From NCBI RefSeq assembly GCF_050948175.1, contig NW_027490464.1, positions 146,733 through 210,732 of the forward strand: 64,000 nucleotides of DNA, written 5' to 3'. The stretch comes from Xylocopa sonorina (taxonomy: Eukaryota > Arthropoda > Insecta > Hymenoptera > Apidae). This document shows, piece by piece, positions 22,446 through 34,719 of this stretch. Numbering within the stretch: the first letter of the stretch is position 1; each line of letters opens with the position of its first letter. A model generated the notes under the pieces. That model made no database searches, had not been told where the DNA came from, and was given only the letters and a program-made list of their open reading frames with translations. The position numbers were made by a program, and so were the translations under genes.

Positions 22446-25400
22446 TGGACATGTCCCCGTATCGAAGCAATAGAGATCTAATGCTTCTTAAATAGGGATA
22501 TCGCATTTCATTTCTATGTTTCATGATAAGATATAATATTCATTGTGCAGTGTCATGTATACCTCGCATTCACTTCAAAAGAATGTAAATGCGACTCTTC
22601 CTTGCTAGGAAATAGCTTTTGCAGATGTCTACGTATCGTAGCAATAGAGTTCTAGTGCTTCTTAGAACGCAATATCGCTACTTATTTCTATGTTTCATGA
22701 TAAGGTGAAATAATCATTGTGGAGTGTTATGTATACCTCGTATTCACTTCAAAAGAAAGTAAATGCGACACTTCCTTGCTATTAAATAGCGTTTGCAGAT
22801 GTCTGCGTATCGTAGCAAAATTTTTCTAATGCTTCTTAAATCGCGTTATCGCATCTCATTCCTATGTTTCGCGATAAGATGTAATATTCATTGCGAAGCG
22901 TCAGGTATACCGCGTATTCACTTCAAAAGAATGTAAATGCGACACTTCCTTGGTAGGAAATAGCGTTTGCAGATGTCTACGTATCGTAGCAATAGAGTTC
23001 TAGTGCTTCTTAGAACGCGATATCGCTACTTATTTCTATGTTTCATGATAAGGTGAAATATTCATTGAGGAGTGTTATGTATACCGCGTATTCACTTCAA
23101 AAGAATGTAAATGCGACACTTCCTTGCTATTAAATAGCGTTTGCAGATGTCTGCGTATCGTAGCAAAAGTTTTCTAATGCTTCTTAAATCGCGTTATCGC
23201 ATCTCATTCCTATGTTTCGTGATAAGATGTAATATTCATTGCGAAGTGTCACGTATACCGCGTATTCACTTCAAAAGAATGTAAATGCGACACTTCCATG
23301 GTAGGAAATAGCGTTTGCAGATGTCTACGTACCGTAGCAACAAAGTTCTAATTCTTCTTGGAACGCGATATCGCTACCTATTTCTATGTTTTACGATAAG
23401 GTAAAATATTCATTGTGGAGTGCTATGCATACCTTGTATTCACTTCAAATGAATGTAAATGCGACGCTTCCTTGCTAGGAAATAGCGTTTGCAGATGTCT
23501 CCGTATTGAAGCAATAGAGTTCTAATGCTTCTTAAATAGGGATATCGCATCTCATTTCTATGTTTCATGATAAGATATAATATTCATTGCGAAGTGTCAT
23601 GTATACCTTGTATTCAATTCACAAGAATGCAAATGCGACACTTCCTTGCTAGGAAATAGCGTTTGGAGATGTCCCCGTATCGAAGCAATGGAGATCTAAT
23701 GCTTCTTAAATAGGGATATCGCATTTCATTTCTATGTTTCATGATAAGATATAATATTCATTGTGCAGTGTTATGTATACCTCGTATTCACTTCAAAAGA
23801 ATGTAAATGCGACTCTTCCTTGCTAGGATATAGCTTTTGTAGATGTCTACGTACCGTAGCAATAAAGTTCTAATTCATCTTGGAACGCGATATCGCTACA
23901 TATTTCTATGTTTTATGATAAGGTAAAATATTCATTGTGGAGTGCTATGTATACCTCGTATTCACTTCAAATGAATGTAAATGCGACGCTTCCTGGCTAG
24001 GAAATAGCGTTTGCAGATGTCTCCGTATTGAAGCAATAGAGTTCTAATGCTTCTTAAATAGGGATATCGCATCTCATTTCTATGTTTCATGATAAGATAT
24101 AATATTCATTGCGAAGTGTCATGTATACCTTGTATTCAATTCACAAGAATGTAAATGCGACACTTCCTTGCTAGGAAATAGCGTTTGGAGATGTCCCCGT
24201 ATCGAAGCAATAGAGATCTAATGCTTCTTAAATAGGGATATCGCATTTCATTTCTATGTTTCATGATAAGATATAATATTCATTGTGCAGTGTCATGTAT
24301 ACCTCGCATTCACTTCAAAAGAATGTAAATGCGTCACTTCCTTGGTAGGAAATAGCGTTTGCAGATGTCTACGTATGGTAGCAATAGAGTTCTAGTGCTT
24401 CGTAAAACGCGATATCGCTACTTATTTCTATGTTTCACGATAAGGTGAAATATTCATTGTGGAGTGTTATGTATACCTCGTATTCACTTCAAAAGAATGT
24501 AAATGCGACACTTCCATGGTAGGATATAGCGTTTGCAGATGTCTACGTACCGTAGCAATAAAGTTCTAATTCTTCTTGGAACGCGATATCGCTACCTATT
24601 TCTATGTTTTATGATAAGGAAAAATATTCATTGTGGAGTGCTATGTATACCTCGTATTCACTTCTAATGAATGTAAATGCGACGCTTCCTTGCTAGGAAA
24701 CAGCGTTTGCAGATGTCTCCGTATTGAAGCAATAGAGTTCTAATGCTTCTTAAATAGGGATATCGCATCTCATTTCTATGTTTCATGATAAGATATAATA
24801 TTCATTGCGAAGTGTCATGTATACCTTGTATTCAATACACAAGAATGTAAATGCGACACTTCCTTGCTAGGAAATAGCGTTTGGAGATGTCCCCGTATCG
24901 AAGCAATAGAGATCTAATGCTTCTTAAATAGGGATATCGCATTTCATTTCTATGTTTCATGATAAGATATAATATTCATTGTGCAGCGTTATGTATACCT
25001 CGTATTCACTTCAAAAGAATGTAAATGCGGCTCTTCCTTGCTAGGAAATAGCTTTTGTAGATGTCTACGTATCGTAGCAATAGAGTTCTAATGCAATTCA
25101 AATCGCGATATCGCATCTCATTTCTATGTTTCATGATAATATGTAATATTCATTGCGAAGTGCCACGTATACCTCGTATTCACTTCAAAAGAATGTAAAT
25201 GCGACACTTCCTTGCTATTAAATAGCGTTTGCAGATGTCTGCGTATCGTAGCAAAAGTTTTCTAATGCTTCTTAAATCGCGTTATCGCATCTCATTCCTA
25301 TGTTTCGTGATAATATGTAATATTCATTGCGAAGTGTCACGTATACCGCGTATTCACTTCAAAAGAATGTAAATGCGACACTTCCTTGGTAGGAAATAGC

Positions 25401-28400
25401 GTTTGCAGATGTCTACGTATGGTAGCAATAGAGTTCTAGTGCTTCGTAAAACGCGATATCGCTACTTATTTCTATGGTTCACGATAAGGTGAAATATTCA
25501 TTGTGGAGTGTTATGTATACCTCGTATTCACTTCAAAAGAATGTAAATGCAACACTTCCATGGTAGGAAATAGCGTTTGCAGATGTCTACGTACCGTAGC
25601 AATAAAGTTCTAATTCATCTTGGAACGCGATATCGCTACATATTTCTATGTTTTATGATAAGGTAAAATATTCATTGTGGAGTGCTATGTATACCTCGTA
25701 TTCACTTCAAATGAATGTAAATGCGACGCTTCCTGGCTAGGAAATAGCGTTTGCAGATGTCTCCGTATTGAAGCAATAGAGTTCTAATGCTTCTTAAATA
25801 GGGATATCGCATCTCATTTCTATGTTTCATTATAAGATATAATATTCATTGCGAAGTGTCATGTATACCTTGTATTCAATTCACAAGAATGTAAATGCGA
25901 CACTTCCTTGCTAGGAAATAGCGTTTGGAGATGTCCCCGTATCGAAGCAATAGAGATCTAATGCTTCTTAAATAGGGATATCGCATTTCATTTCTATGTT
26001 TCATGATAAGATATAATATTCATTGTGCAGTGTCATGTATACCTCGCATTCACTTCAAAAGAATGTAAATGCGACTCTTCCTTGCTAGGAAATAGCTTTT
26101 GCAGATGTCTACGTATCGTAGCAATAGAGTTCTAGTGCTTCTTAGAACGCAATATCGCTACTTATTTCTATGTTTCATGATAAGGTGAAATATTCATAGT
26201 GGAGTGTTATGTATACCTCGTATTCACTTCAAAAGAATGTAAATGCGACACTTCCTTGCTATTAAATAGCGTTTGCAGATGTCTGCGTATCGTAGCAAAA
26301 TTTTTCTAATGCTTCTTAAATCGCGTTATCGCATCTCATTCCTATGTTTCGTGATAAGATGTAATATTCATTGCGAAGCGTCAGGTATACCGCGTATTCA
26401 CTTCAAAAGAATGTAAATGCGACACTTCCTTGGTAGGAAATAGCGTTTGCAGATGTCTACGTATCGTAGCAATAGAGTTCTAGTGCTTCGTAAAACGCGA
26501 TATCGCTACTTATTACTATGTTTCACGATAAGGTGAAATATTCATTGTGGAGTGTTATGTATACCTCGTATTCACTTCAAAAGAATGTAAATGCGACACT
26601 TCCATGGTAGGATATAGCGTTTGCAGATGTCTACGTACCGTAGCAATAAAGTTCTAATTCTTCTTGGAACGCGATATCGCTACCTATTTCTATGTTTTAT
26701 GATAAGGAAAAATATTCATTGTGGAGTGCTATGTATACCTCGTATTCACTTCAAATGAATGTAAATGCGACGCTTCCTTGCTAGGAAACAGCGTTTGCAG
26801 ATGTCTCCGTATTGAAGCAATAGAGTTCTAATGCTTCTTAAATAGGGATATCGCATCTCATTTCTATGTTTCATGATAAGATATAATATTCATTGCGAAG
26901 TGTCATGTATACCTTGTATTCAATACACAAGAATGTAAATGCGACACTTCCTTGCTAGGAAATAGCGTTTGGAGATGTCCCCGTATCGAAGCAATAGAGA
27001 TCTAATGCTTCTTAAATAGGGATATCGCATTTCATTTCTATGTTTCATGATAAGATATAATATTCATTGTGCAGCGTTATGTATACCTCGTATTCACTTC
27101 AAAAGAATGTAAATGCGGCTCTTCCTTGCTAGGAAATAGCTTTTGTAGATGTCTACGTATCGTAGCAATAGAGTTCTAATGCAATTCAAATCGCGATATC
27201 GCATCTCATTTCTATGTTTCATGATAATATGTAATATTCATTGCGAAGTGCCACGTATACCTCGTATTCACTTCAAAAGAATGTAAATGCGACACTTCCT
27301 TGCTATTAAATAGCGTTTGCAGATGTCTGCGTATCGTAGCAAAAGTTTTCTAATGCTTCTTAAATCGCGTTATCGCATCTCATTCCTATGTTTCGTGATA
27401 AGATGTAATATTCATTGCGAAGTGTCACGTATACCGCGTATTCACTTCAAAAGAATGTAAATGCGACACTTCCTTGGTAGGAAATAGCGTTTGCAGATGT
27501 CTACGTATGGTAGCAATAGAGTTCTAGTGCTTCGTAAAACGCGATATCGCTACTTATTTCTATGGTTCACGATAAGGTGAAATATTCATTGTGGAGTGTT
27601 ATGTATACCTCGTATTCACTTCAAAAGAATGTAAATGCAACACTTCCATGGTAGGAAATAGCGTTTGCAGATGTCTACGTACCGTAGCAATAAAGTTCTA
27701 ATTCATCTTGGAACGCGATATCGCTACATATTTCTATGTTTTATGATAAGGTAAAATATTCATTGTGGAGTGCTATGTATACCTCGTATTCACTTCAAAT
27801 GAATGTAAATGCGACGCTTCCTGGCTAGGAAATAGCGTTTGCAGATGTCTCCGTATTGAAGCAATAGAGTTCTAATGCTTCTTAAATAGGGATATCGCAT
27901 CTCATTTCTATGTTTCATTATAAGATATAATATTCATTGCGAAGTGTCATGTATACCTTGTATTCAATTCACAAGAATGTAAATGCGACACTTCCTTGCT
28001 AGGAAATAGCGTTTGGAGATGTCCCCGTATCGAAGCAATAGAGATCTAATGCTTCTTAAATAGGGATATCGCATTTCATTTCTATGTTTCATGATAAGAT
28101 ATAATATTCATTGTGCAGTGTCATGTATACCTCGCATTCACTTCAAAAGAATGTAAATGCGACTCTTCCTTGCTAGGAAATAGCTTTTGCAGATGTCTAC
28201 GTATCGTAGCAATAGAGTTCTAGTGCTTCTTAGAACGCAATATCGCTACTTATTTCTATGTTTCATGATAAGGTGAAATATTCATAGTGGAGTGTTATGT
28301 ATACCTCGTATTCACTTCAAAAGAATGTAAATGCGACACTTCCTTGCTATTAAATAGCGTTTGCAGATGTCTGCGTATCGTAGCAAAATTTTTCTAATGC

Positions 28401-29483
28401 TTCTTAAATCGCGTTATCGCATCTCATTCCTATGTTTCGTGATAAGATGTAATATTCATTGCGAAGCGTCAGGTATACCGCGTATTCACTTCAAAAGAAT
28501 GTAAATGCGACACTTCCTTGGTAGGAAATAGCGTTTGCAGATGTCTACGTATCGTAGCAATAGAGTTCTAGTGCTTCGTAAAACGCGATATCGCTACTTA
28601 TTTCTATGTTTCACGATAAGGTGAAATATTCATTGTGGAGTGTTATGTATACCTCGTATTCACTTCAAAAGAATGTAAATGCGACACTTCCATGGTAGGA
28701 TATAGCGTTTGCAGATGTCTACGTACCGTAGCAATAAAGTTCTAATTCTTCTTGGAACGCGATATCGCTACCTATTTCTATGTTTTATGATAAGGAAAAA
28801 TATTCATTGTGGAGTGCTATGTATACCTCGTATTCACTTCAAATGAATGTAAATGCGACGCTTCCTTGCTAGGAAACAGCGTTTGCAGATGTCTCCGTAT
28901 TGAAGCAATAGAGTTCTAATGCTTCTTAAATAGGGATATCGCATCTCATTTCTATGTTTCATGATAAGATATAATATTCATTGCGAAGTGTCATGTATAC
29001 CTTGTATTCAATACACAAGAATGTAAATGCGACACTTCCTTGCTAGGAAATAGCGTTTGGAGATGTCCCCGTATCGAAGCAATAGAGATCTAATGCTTCT
29101 TAAATAGGGATATCGCATTTCATTTCTATGTTTCATGATAAGATATAATATTCATTGTGCAGCGTTATGTATACCTCGTATTCACTTCAAAAGAATGTAA
29201 ATGCGGCTCTTCCTTGCTAGGAAATAGCTTTTGTAGATGTCTACGTATCGTAGCAATAGAGTTCTAATGCATTTCAAATCGCGATATCGCATCTCATTTC
29301 TATGTTTCATGATAATATGTAATATTCATTGCGAAGTGCCACGTATACCTCGTATTCACTTCAAAAGAATGTAAATGCGACACTTCCTTGCTATTAAATA
29401 GCGTTTGCAGATGTCTGCGTATCGTAGCAAAAGTTTTCTAATGCTTCTTAAATCGCGTTATCGCATCTCATTCCTATGTTTCA
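22446..29483 (-). repeat. Right satellite array, subfamily A, second domain
   Basis: About 40 monomers of the A types seen before 20268 occur in higher-order arrangement. It is a mosaic. Up to about 23297 it belongs to segmental copy 1. The part from about 23127 to 23938 matches about 16000-16811 at an offset of 7,127 bp, sharing the rare GCAACAAAGTTC and GCAATGGAGATC. From about 23939 it follows the sequence found at about 18551, and from about 26027 it is segmental copy 2. Such switches at 174-bp register are the footprint of unequal exchange. Confidence 0.88.
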
Positions 29484-32400
29484 TGGTAAGATATAATATG
29501 ATTTGCGAAGTGTTATGTATTCCTCGTCTACACTTCAAATGAATGTAAATGCGACACTTCCTTGCAAGGAAATAGCGTTTGCAGATGTCCACGTATCGTA
29601 GCAATAGACATCTAATGCTTCTTAAAACGCGATATCGCATCTCATTTCTATGTTTCATGGTAAGATATAATATGATTTGCGAAGTGTCATGTATTCCTCG
29701 TCTACCCTTCAAATGAATGTGAATGCGATACTTCCTCGCTAGGAAATAGCGTTTGCAGATGTCTACGTATCGTAGCAATAGCTTTCTAATGCTTCTTAAA
29801 ACGCGATATCGCATCTCATTTCTATGTTTCATGGTAAGATGTAATATGATTTGCAAAGTGCTATGTATTCCTCGTCTACACTTCAAATGAATGTAAATGC
29901 GACACTTCCTTGCAAGGAAATAGCGTTTTCAGATGTCTACGTATCGAAGCAATAGTGTTCAAATGCTTCTTAAAACGAGATATTGCATCTCATATTTATG
30001 TTTCATGATAAGATATAATATTCATTGCGAAGTGTTATGCATTCCTCGTCTACGATTCAAATGTAAGTAAATGCGACACTTCCTTGCATGGAAATAACGA
30101 TTGCAGATGTCTACGTATCGTAGCAATAGAGTTCATATGATTCTTAAAACGCGAAATCGCATTTCATTTCTATGTTTCATGGTAAGATATAACATGATTA
30201 GCGAAGTGTTATGTATTCCTCGTCTACGCTTCAAATGAATGTGAATGCGATACTTCCTCGCTAGGAAATAGCGTTTGCAGATGTCTACGTATCGTAGCAA
30301 TAGCTTTCTAATGCTTCTTAAAACGCTATATCGCATCTCATTTCTATGTTCCATGGTAAGATATAATATGATTTGCGAAGTGTCATGTATTCCTCGTCTA
30401 CACTTCAAATGAATGTAAATGCGACACTTCCTTGCTAGGAAGTAGCAAGGAAGTAGGTATCGTAGCAATAGAGTTCTAATGCTTCTTAAAACGAGATATT
30501 GCATCTCATATCTATGTTTCATGATAAGATATAATATTCATTGCGAAGTGTTATGCATTCCTCGTCTACACTTCAAATGAATGTGAATGCGATACTTCCT
30601 CGCTAGGAAATAGCGTTTGCAGATGTCTACGTATCGTAGCAATAGCTTTCTAATGCTTCTTAAAACGCGATATCGCATCTCATATCTATGTTTCATGGTA
30701 AGATATAATATGATTTGCGAAGTGTTATGTATTCCTCGTCCACACTTCAAATGAATGTGAATGCGACACGTCCTCGCTAGGAAATAGCGTTTGCAGATGT
30801 CTACGTATCGTAGCAATAGATTTCTAATGCTTCTTAAAACGCGATATCGCATCTCATTTCTATGTTTCATGGTAAGATATAATATGATTTGCGAAGTGTC
30901 ATATATTCCTCGTCTACACTTCAAATGAATGTAAATGCGACACTTCCTTCCAAAGAAATAGCGTTTGCAGATGTCTACGTATCGTAGCAATAGATGTCTA
31001 ACGCTTCTTAAAACGCGATATCGCATCTCATTTCTATGTTTCATGGTAAGATATAATATGATTTGCGAAGTGTCATATATTCCTCGTCTACACTTCAAAT
31101 GAAAGTAAATGCGACACTTCCTTGCTAGGAAATAGCGTCTGCAGATGTCTACGTATCGTAGCAATAGAGTTGTAATGCTTCTTAAAACGCGATATCGCAT
31201 CTCATTTCTATGTTTCATGGTAAGATGTAATATGATTTGCGAAGTGTTATGTATTCCTCGTCTACACTTCAAATGAATGTAAATGCGACACTTCCTTGCA
31301 AGGAAATAACGTTTGCAGATGTCCACGTATCGAAGCATAGAGTTCAAATGCTTCTTAAAACGAGATATTGCATCTCTTATCTATGTTTCATGATAAGATA
31401 TAATATTCATTGCGAAGTGTTATGCATTCCTCGTCTACACTTCAAATGAATGTAAATGCGACACTTCCTTGCAAAGAAATAGCGTTTGCAGATGTCTACG
31501 TATCGTAGCAATAGGTTTCTAATGCCTCTTAAAACGCGATATCGCATCTGATTTCTATGTTTCATGGTAAGATATAATATGATTTGCGAAGTTTCATGTA
31601 TTCCTCGTCTACACTTCAAATTAATGTAAATGCGACACTTCCTTGCAAGGAAATAGCGTTTGGACATGTCCCCGTATCGAAGCAATAGAGATCTAATGCT
31701 TCTTAAATAGGGATATCGCATTTCATTTCTATGTTTCATGATAAGATATAATATTCATTGTGCAGTGTCATGTATACCTCGCATTCACTTCAAAAGAATG
31801 TAAATGCGACTCTTCCTTGCTAGGAAATAGCTTTTGCAGATGTCTACGTATCGTAGCAATAGAGTTCTAGTGCTTCTTAGAACGCAATATCGCTACTTAT
31901 TTCTATGTTTCATGATAAGGTGAAATATTCATTGTGGAGTGTTATGTATACCTCGTATTCACTTCAAAAGAATGTAAATGCGACACTTCCTTGCTATTAA
32001 ATAGCGTTTGCAGATGTCTGCGTATCGTAGCAAAATTTTTCTAATGCTTCTTAAATCGCGTTATCGCATCTCATTCCTATGTTTCGCGATAAGATGTAAT
32101 ATTCATTGCGAAGCGTCAGGTATACCGCGTATTCACTTCAAAAGAATGTAAATGCGACACTTCCTTGGTAGGAAATAGCGTTTGCAGATGTCTACGTATC
32201 GTAGCAATAGAGTTCTAGTGCTTCTTAGAACGCGATATCGCTACTTATTTCTATGTTTCATGATAAGGTGAAATATTCATTGAGGAGTGTTATGTATACC
32301 GCGTATTCACTTCAAAAGAATGTAAATGCGACACTTCCTTGCTATTAAATAGCGTTTGCAGATGTCTGCGTATCGTAGCAAAAGTTTTCTAATGCTTCTT

Positions 32401-32512
32401 AAATCGCGTTATCGCATCTCATTCCTATGTTTCGTGATAAGATGTAATATTCATTGCGAAGTGTCACGTATACCGCGTATTCACTTCAAAAGAATGTAAA
32501 TGCGACACTTCC
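26027..32512 (-). repeat. 6.5-kb segmental duplication, copy 2
   Basis: This is the partner of 16812-23297 at a constant offset of 9,215 bp. It carries the same 12-mer units, the same B island including its 6-base-short monomer and its chimeric edge monomers, and the same return to subfamily A as far as CACTTCCTTGG at about 32512. A collapsed or falsely duplicated assembly would give the same picture, but the few scattered differences favour a true duplication. Confidence 0.87.
29484..31660 (-). repeat. Subfamily B island 2 (copy of island 1)
   Basis: The island is the copy of 20269-22445 within the second segmental copy, with the same entry and exit monomers. Its B monomers include stop-free stretches on the - strand (for example 30538-31347, 269 codons) that match those of island 1 residue for residue. 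These are repeat readings, not genes. Confidence 0.88.
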
Positions 32513-33755
32513 TTGGTAGGAAATAGCGTTTGCAGATGTCTACGTATGGTAGCAATAGAGTTCTAGTGCTTCGTAAAACGCGATATCGCTACTTATATCT
32601 ATGTTTCACGATAAGGTGAAATATTCATTGTGGAGTGTTATGTATACCTCGTATTCACTTCAAAAGAATGTAAATGCGACACTTCCATGGTAGGATATAG
32701 CGTTTGCAGATGTCTACGTACCGTAGCAATAAAGTTCTAATTCTTCTTGGAACGCGATATCGCTACCTATTTCTATGTTTTATGATAAGGTAAAATATTC
32801 ATTGTGGAGTGCTATGTATACCTCGTATTCACTTCAAATGAATGTAAATGCGACGCTTCCTTGCTAGGAAATAGCGTTTGCAGATGTCTCCGTATTGAAG
32901 CAATAGAGTTCTAATGCTTCTTAAATAGGGATATCGCATCTCATTTCTATGTTTCATGATAAGATATAATATTCATTGCGAAGTGTCATGTGTACCTTGT
33001 ATTCAATTCACAAGAATGTAAATGCGACACTTCCTTGCTAGGAAATAGCGTTTGGAGATGTCCCCGTATCGAAGCAATAGAGATCTAATGCTTCTTAAAT
33101 AGGGATATCGCATTTCATTTCTATGTTTCATGATAAGATATAATATTCATTGTGCAGCGTTATGTATACCTCGTATTCACTTCAAAAGAATGTAAATGCG
33201 GCTCTTCCTTGCTAGGATATAGCTTTTGTAGATGTCTACGTATCGTAGCAATAGAGTTCTAATGCATTTCAAATCGCGATATCGCATCTCATTTCTATGT
33301 TTCATGATAATATGTAATATTCATTGCGAAGTGCCACGTATACCTCGTATTCACTTCAAAAGAATGTAAATGCGACACTTCCTTGGTAGGAAATAGCGTT
33401 TGCAGATGTCTACGTATCGTAGCAACAGAGTTCTAATGCTTCTTAATACGCGATATCGCTACTTATTTCTATGTTTCATGATAAGGTGTAATATTCATTG
33501 TGGAGTGTTATGTATACCTCGTATTCACTTCAAAAGAATGTAAATGCGACACTTCCTTGCTATTAAATAGCGTTTGCAGATGTCTGCGTATCGTAGCAAA
33601 AGTTTTCTAATGCTTCTTAAATCGCGTTATCGCATCTCATTCCTATGTTTCGTGATAAGATGTAATATTCATTGCGAAGTGTCACGTATACCGCGTATTC
33701 ACTTCAAAAGAATGTAAATGCGACACTTCCTTGGTAGGAAATAGCGTTTGCAGAT
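31661..33755 (-). repeat. Right satellite array, subfamily A, third domain
   Basis: About 12 A-type monomers follow island 2. The first part belongs to segmental copy 2, ending at about 32512. The rest continues with the same monomer types in related order (TTGGAACGCG, TAAATAGGGATATC, GCGGCTCTTCC, GCCACGTATACC). It ends at the transition zone with the variant GATGACCACGTATCG. Confidence 0.85.
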
Positions 33756-34345
33756 GACCACGTATCGTAAGAATAGAGTTCTAATACTTATTAAATCGAG
33801 ATGTCGCATTACATTTCTATGTTTCATGATAAGATATAATATCCATTGCGAAGTGTCATTTTCACCTCGTATTCACTTCAAAGGAATGTAAATGCGACAT
33901 TTCCTTGCTAGGACATAGCGTTTGCAGTTGTCTACGTATCGTAGCAATAGAGTACTAAGGCTGCTTAAATCGCCATATCGCATCTCATTTCTATGTTTCG
34001 TGTTAAGATATAATGTTCATTGCGAAGTGTCATGTATACCTCGTATTCACTTCAAAAGAATGTAAATGCGACACTTCCTTCCTAGGAAATAGCGTTTCCA
34101 GATGACCACGTATCGTAAGAATAGAGTTCTAATACTTCTTAAAACGAGATGTCGCATCTCATTTCTATGTTTCATGATAAGATATAATATCCATGGCGAA
34201 GTGTCTTGCATACCTCGTATTCACTTCAATGGAATGTAAATGCGACACTTCCATGCTAGGAAATAGCGTTTGCAGATGTCTACGTATCGTAGCAATAGAT
34301 AGGTAATGCTTCTTAAAACGCGATATCGCATCTCATTTCTGTTTC
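33756..34345 (-). repeat. Transition zone of diverged monomers between subfamilies A and B
   Basis: Three to four monomers carry unusual variants. The marker GATGACCACGTATCGTAAGA occurs at 33753 and again at 34101, 348 bp (two monomers) apart, indicating a local dimer. Other private changes are ATATCCATTGCGAAG and GTGTCATTTTCACC. A 2-base deletion (CATTTCTGTTTCATGG) occurs at about 34340. Mixed A-like (ATTCATTGCGAAG) and B-like (CATGGTAAGATA) states occur at its right edge. Confidence 0.8.
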
Positions 34346-34719
34346 ATGGTAAGATATAATATTCATTGCGAAGTGTCATGTTTTCCTCGTCTACCCTTCA
34401 AATGAATGTCAATGCGATTCTTCCTCGCTAGGAAATAGCGTTTGCAGATGTCTACGTATCGTAGCAATAGCTTTCTAATGCTTCTTAAAACGCGATATCG
34501 CATCTCATTCCTATGTTTCATGGTAAGATATAATATGATTTGCGAAGTGTTATGTATTCCTCGTCTACCCTTCAAATGAATGTGAATGCGACACTTCCTC
34601 GCTAGGAAATAGCGTTTGCAGATGTCTACGTATCGTAGCAATAGATTTCTAATGCTTCTTAAAACGCGATATCGCATCTCATTTCTATGTTTCATGGTAA
34701 GATATAATATGATTTGCGA

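Larger units (their letters stand above)
16812..23297 (-). repeat. 6.5-kb segmental duplication, copy 1
   Basis: The block matches about 26027-32512 at a constant offset of 9,215 bp. It includes one and a half 12-mer units, a subfamily B island, and the return to subfamily A. I found only a handful of differences in the parts compared: near 18099 (T against C), near 18927 (C against T), near 22713 and near 22758. The left end is at about 16811, where the sequences preceding it stop matching. The right end is at about 23297, where CCATGGTAGG here is replaced by CCTTGGTAGG and the types diverge. Confidence 0.88.
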
